Source: Reticulitermes lucifugus
Lineage: Eukaryota > Arthropoda > Insecta > Blattodea > Rhinotermitidae
DNA length: 20,231 bases
Assembly (NCBI GenBank): GCA_026260175.1
Contig: JAKCWW010011270.1
Location: 1 to 20,231 of the forward strand
Direction: 5' to 3'
The notes under the pieces were generated by a model. The model saw only the letters and a program-made list of their open reading frames with translations, did not search any database and was not told the DNA's origin. This document shows, one piece after another, positions 17,091 to 20,231 of this stretch. The number at the start of each line of letters is the position of its first letter. Position 1 is the first letter of the stretch. Position numbers and translations under genes: made by a program.

Positions 17091-17101
17091 TTTAATTTAA
17101 T
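17091..17101 (-). promoter_or_regulatory. Candidate polyadenylation signals (two overlapping ATTAAA, minus strand)
   Basis: TTTAATTTAAT on the plus strand gives ATTAAATTAAA on the minus strand, 110-120 nt after the stop codon of the crustin-like gene. ATTAAA is the commonest variant of AATAAA. The site fits a short 3' UTR but is not proven. Confidence 0.35.
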
Positions 17102-17210
17102 TTTGCAAGTCATCTCTCTTAATATCTGCACACATAAGAGTATATACACTTCCACTTCAAAGCTGAAGCTGTTGTCATAAAGTGTCCTATATGTTTGGAA
17201 AGGTCATTTT

Positions 17211-17389
17211 TCATTCAGCAGGTTTGCAGGTGTAATGCAGGAGACACTGGTCATAGCAGCACTTGTCAGTGCCTGAACACTGAAAGTCACTCTGACAGAC
17301 AACAGGAAGCAGACTGATGCTTTCTGCCCCAGCCGCTGGATAGCTCTCTGGGCAGGCAATCCGAATTGGAGGACATCTGCCTGGTTTCA
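17211..17389 (-). CDS. Crustin-like secreted protein, exon with WAP domain (residues 46-104 and stop)
   Basis: This exon follows an acceptor TCTGTCATTGCAG (AG at 17391-17390) in phase 1 and ends with TGA at 17211-17213. With the upstream exon (18526-18661) it gives 104 residues. Residues 47-104 form a complete whey-acidic-protein four-disulfide core. It starts KPGRCPP and has eight cysteines at 51, 58, 77, 83, 89, 90, 94 and 100, including the typical DKCC..QC pattern (TDKCCYDQC). The spacing between the second and third cysteines is long (18 residues), as in crustins. WAP domains of this group act outside the cell as antibacterial peptides or serine-protease inhibitors. Which applies here cannot be read from sequence. 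Neighbours are transposon relics, so no operon-like or cluster context helps. The domain call is firm; the role is inferred. Confidence 0.88.
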
Positions 17390-18525
17390 CTGCAATGACA
17401 GAGTTTATTGTAGTCAAATGTGCTTGAATAAGACAGAATACACAAGTAATGTAAAATACAGAACTTTAAACTTTAGGAAACAGATTTAAATGCCAAATGT
17501 ATCTATTAATGGCCTGAGTTTCTCTGACTTAGCATGGACATTTAAATTGCTACCAAGTAAACACACAGGGACCAGCATGTGGCATGCTAGGCCATTCGTC
17601 GTTACATTTTAGAGACCGGCATATGGTCTCAAAGGATGGAAAAGTTAATATGTAACTTTCTATCATGGATGTTCTGCTACCTTATTAGTTGGCAGGATGA
17701 GGGAGAAAGTTCAAACTTTCTGCATGAAGCATAGGGTGTTATCTGCTATGAGATGAACGTTATTTTCTGGATATATGTCCTACTACATTTTGCATTTCTG
17801 TGTTTAAACTGAATTTTCAAATTTTAGTTCAGTTAAAATTCTGCTATTGAGCAGTACCAAGCTTATTTTAGATAACCATAAACATAAGCAACATACCAAT
17901 CTGCAGCATATGAAGTTAGGTTATGTATTACCTGCTGTGAAAGATTTTCTTCTGTACAAACTCAATTATAAGATCAGGAAACACCCCAGAAATATATATA
18001 AGATACAGTTCATCTTGACATTACTACAGTTAGAACTCTCACATACTGTGTTACCTTTTTAACACACTACAAATATAAAATACAGCAAAGTTTCTGCATA
18101 AAGGGACATAATTTACAGTATCATACAGGCTCTTTAAATTATGTGTTGATGATCAACGAATAATGAATCTGAGAATTTACAACACAGAAACATCCCCTGA
18201 AAACATGACGGTGTAAAATGAAATGTGGTTTACCAGACATGTAAAATTTGTTACATATATCATAAACAAACCTACAAATTGGCATGAAAGTTTGACATTA
18301 TGGCTGACAAATTTAACATATAGGGAACCCATACTTGTAGTTACTATGGACAGAAATTGATCACTCAACAGTAAGAGTACTGACTTGTATGTCCTGCTGG
18401 CCTGATCACAGAGACTAGAATATTTTAAGGAAAGTAAAAATGGCATAAATTCTTTGCTGTACTTGTTAAGTAACAGCTGTTCTTCAGTACATCATTCTTA
18501 AATTCACACAGCTTGAATACTTTAC
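17390..18525 (-). other. Intron of the crustin-like gene (1136 nt, GT-AG, phase 1)
   Basis: The donor is CATG|GTAAAG on the minus strand (exon ends at 18526) and the acceptor is CATTGCAG|TGAAACC (exon starts at 17389). Both are phase 1, so the split codon becomes G|TG (Val46) and the frame stays open through the junction. No transposable element is recognised inside. Two small hairpins, AGCATG/CATGCT near 17573 and AGACC/GGTCT near 17613, are within it. Confidence 0.8.
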
Positions 18526-18661
18526 CATGTGTATGACAGCAATAGTACTGCGGTGTCTGCCAAGGATATATGCATGGCAACTGGCACCATACATTGCATG
18601 GCACCAGGCTGCTAGTGCCAACAACCAACAATGAAATTAGTGTCACTTTGAAGAACAGCAT
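18526..18661 (-). CDS. Crustin-like secreted protein, exon with signal peptide and Cys-rich segment (residues 1-45)
   Basis: ATG at 18661 opens a typical signal peptide: MLFFKVTLISLLVVGTSS, with a hydrophobic core and small residues before a likely cut near residues 18-20. The mature part starts LVPCNVWCQLPC and ends in QYYCCHTH. The Cys...WC...YCC arrangement before a WAP domain is the diagnostic N-terminal segment of crustins, antibacterial peptides best known from crustaceans and reported in some insects. There is no Gly-rich or Ser-rich region, as in the short (type I) class. This segment has five cysteines (22, 26, 30, 41, 42) where crustins usually have four; Cys30 is the extra. A pyrimidine-rich acceptor-like CTTTCCTGCAG lies just before AAAGCC-ATG, so the 5' UTR is probably spliced to an exon further right that I cannot place. 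The exon joins 17211-17389 with matching phase. Confidence 0.85.
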
Positions 18662-18667
18662 GGCTTT

Positions 18668-18680
18668 CTGCAGGAAAGAT
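18668..18680 (-). other. Probable splice acceptor in the 5' UTR of the crustin-like gene
   Basis: ATCTTTCCTGCAG on the minus strand ends 6 nt before the ATG. It would let a non-coding first exon join at AAAGCC-ATG. The partner donor and promoter are not identified. Confidence 0.5.
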
Positions 18681-19420
18681 AATTAATATTTTATTTAGCC
18701 ATTCAACTATTTACCATTCTCATTGCTTTCTCTGTAAATGCAAACCATCAGATGATGTGGTAAGTACAAAAGCATCATATAATTGACTATATGTTCACAG
18801 TACAAACTACTGGGTCAACACATGAATCGCAATTTACAAACTATGGTTTCATTTACATGCTTCTGTATGTACATGGTTTTCATTTTTCAAAAGTCTCCTA
18901 TTTATGGGTGTCATGTTCCTCTACACACACACAGTTCATTTAAAAACGATGAAGAGGAGTAAGAGGAGGGGAAGGAGACAAAAAGGGTTAAGACCCAGCA
19001 AACTCTCTCAGCTTCAGAAATTACAGTCATTGACCACAACTTAGAAGAAGCATCTGTTGATGACACCACTTCCTCCACTTCCTGTATGCTACAGAATTTA
19101 GGCCCATTAAGTAATCTTCAGAAATACATATAGTGAGTGAGAAGTTTATAATAAATAAAAAATGTTTTTAATGTAACCTAATTACTTCAGAATTTTGATA
19201 ATTCAGATACTTTTTCTATATAACAATGCAATTTTACTTTTAAACAACAAAATAATGATTACTATCACCATGTTGTTTACACAATTAGAAATATTCCAAA
19301 ATATTCAAAATGTAATCACATTTTCAATACTGATTCTATGGACAAGCACATTCTTGCATCACAGAATTTTCAGAAATATAAAACAGGATGTACCAATGTG
19401 AGTGTGGCGAGTGTGTGCGA
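18681..19420. other. Upstream flank of the crustin-like gene, nothing firm
   Basis: The interval should hold the promoter and first exon of the crustin-like gene if these lie within the window. I see a purine-rich tract at 18947-18982 but no convincing TATA box with start site and no NF-kB-type site that I would report. No repeat family is recognised. Confidence 0.35.
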
Positions 19421-19450
19421 CTGACTGACCGACTAACCAACCAACCAACT
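19421..19450. repeat. Short tandem repeat (CTGA/CCAA motifs)
   Basis: CTGACTGACCGACTAACCAA followed by CCAACCAACT is an imperfect 4-nt repeat grading from CTGA to CCAA. It directly precedes the retroelement-derived block. Confidence 0.7.
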
Positions 19451-19454
19451 CCAT

Positions 19455-19808
19455 GCAGCAGGTCCTTCTTGAAAAGCTAACAGTTCCTCAGGTGGCTAAG
19501 AAATTCCCCTGGATTTATGGGACCCAAAGCTACATTACAGTTCTGACAACAGGCAAACTCTTGTCCCTATAATGAGCCAAATTAATCCAGTCCACGCACT
19601 TCCATCCTATTTGTTTGGAATACATTTTAGTATTATACTCCCATCTATGACTAGGTTTTCCAAGTCATCTATCTCCTTCATGTTCCTACCCCCCACAAAA
19701 ATCCCATATGCATGTCTTTTCTCCAACCAACATGCCCTCCCCATTGTGTCACCCTTATCATATTTGGTGAGAAGTACCAATCAAAAAGTCCCTCATTATT
19801 CAATATAA
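19455..19808 (+). pseudogene. Retroelement-associated repeat with protein-like reading
   Basis: One frame reads EKLTVPQVAKKFPWIYGTQS, YITVLTTGKLLSL and, after a frame change, SQINPVHALPSYLFGIHF, SIILPSM and LPPTKIPYACLFSNQHALPI. The sequence 'K.L...KKFP.FYGT..FITV.T...LSLS' continued by 'SI.S.PPHP...SI.ILSSHL...PTK.LY..L' is a dispersed repeat I recognise from many animal genome annotations. I cannot name the element family. Stops and frame changes show it is not a gene. Confidence 0.5.
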
Positions 19809-20126
19809 TATAGTAACTTACAAAGTTTTGTACATAATACAATTTCTCTGAACTGCATTGTGCTTGTAAGAGTGTTGTACAATATCACATTGAAGAATTA
19901 AATCAACAAATGTATCATTCAGTTTGTCATGGAAATTTAAAAATTTACACAGAAACACTGTAATGCCATGTTGGCAACCTTACCAATGGTCCTTGCTAAA
20001 TTTATAAATAGCTGCATTACGTTCCTCAATACCTTTTTACACATAAACTTACCTGTAACATATCCTTAGTTTCAGCCAATGATTTACCAATCAAATAACT
20101 CTCTAACATTACAAAACATGTACACT
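19809..20126. other. AT-rich DNA, nothing recognised
   Basis: No coding frame, RNA gene or repeat signature is seen between the retroelement-derived block and the terminal microsatellite. Confidence 0.35.
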
Positions 20127-20150
20127 ACATACATACATACATACATACAT
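20127..20150. repeat. (ACAT)6 microsatellite
   Basis: Six perfect ACAT units, followed by ATACACAT. It is a simple repeat with no gene nearby. Confidence 0.9.
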
Positions 20151-20231
20151 ATACACATTCCATGGAATCATAATTTTGTCACAAGACAAGAGGATGTGGA
20201 ATAAGTCATAACATACAAAATCATACAAAAT

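Noticed and set aside
16812-17180. 122-codon open frame on the plus strand
   Set aside because: It is AT-driven with low complexity, runs through a TG microsatellite and has no family resemblance.
1-20231. CRISPR arrays, bacterial operons, rRNA genes or intact tRNA genes
   Set aside because: No regularly spaced direct repeats, no ribosomal sequence and no complete cloverleaf were seen. The tRNA-like sequences are SINE heads with degraded boxes.

Overview
This is an insect-type nuclear DNA window: AT-rich, intron-containing and full of decayed transposable elements. The combination of retroelement and SINE families, a histidine-rich transcription-factor exon and a crustin-like gene suggests a large repeat-rich insect genome. 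A cockroach or termite (Blattodea) is my best guess, made from memory of similar repeats and not from any search. Only two host genes can be supported, both incomplete at the level of the transcript.

Layout. Positions 1-58 hold one end of a mariner-like element. Next come a 139-nt palindrome (61-199) and a tandem pair of about 205-nt units (196-592), each with a hammerhead ribozyme motif; the first is structurally intact and the second decayed. Positions 1356-1762 are the last coding exon (+) of a His-rich transcription factor, possibly a GATA4/5/6 (pannier-type) factor. From about 1.8 to 17.1 kb I see no host gene, only repeats: tRNA-derived SINEs (2978-3237, 6225-6392, 7236-7362, 9633-9919, 11141-11312, 13306-13400, 14996-15108), fragments of at least three LINE families on both strands, a long hairpin (4937-5021), and a deleted Tc1/mariner-superfamily transposon (15669-16373).

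Nested insertions are clear. A SINE with a 12-nt target-site duplication sits inside a LINE at about 9.6-10.5 kb. At 13662-14210 a 549-bp element with 54-bp inverted repeats and a third, decayed hammerhead sits inside another LINE reverse-transcriptase frame, flanked by a perfect 14-bp duplication.

Positions 17211-18661 (minus strand) hold a two-exon gene for a 104-residue secreted protein: signal peptide, short Cys-rich segment with the WC...YCC pattern, and a complete 8-Cys WAP domain. This is the architecture of a crustin-type host-defence peptide. Downstream lie AT-rich DNA, a retroelement-derived repeat (19445-19800) and a small microsatellite. The two host genes converge and show no sign of working together.

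The points most worth a second look are the hammerhead-bearing elements, especially the coincidence of an inverted-repeat boundary with the predicted ribozyme cleavage site, and the crustin-like gene with an odd number of cysteines.
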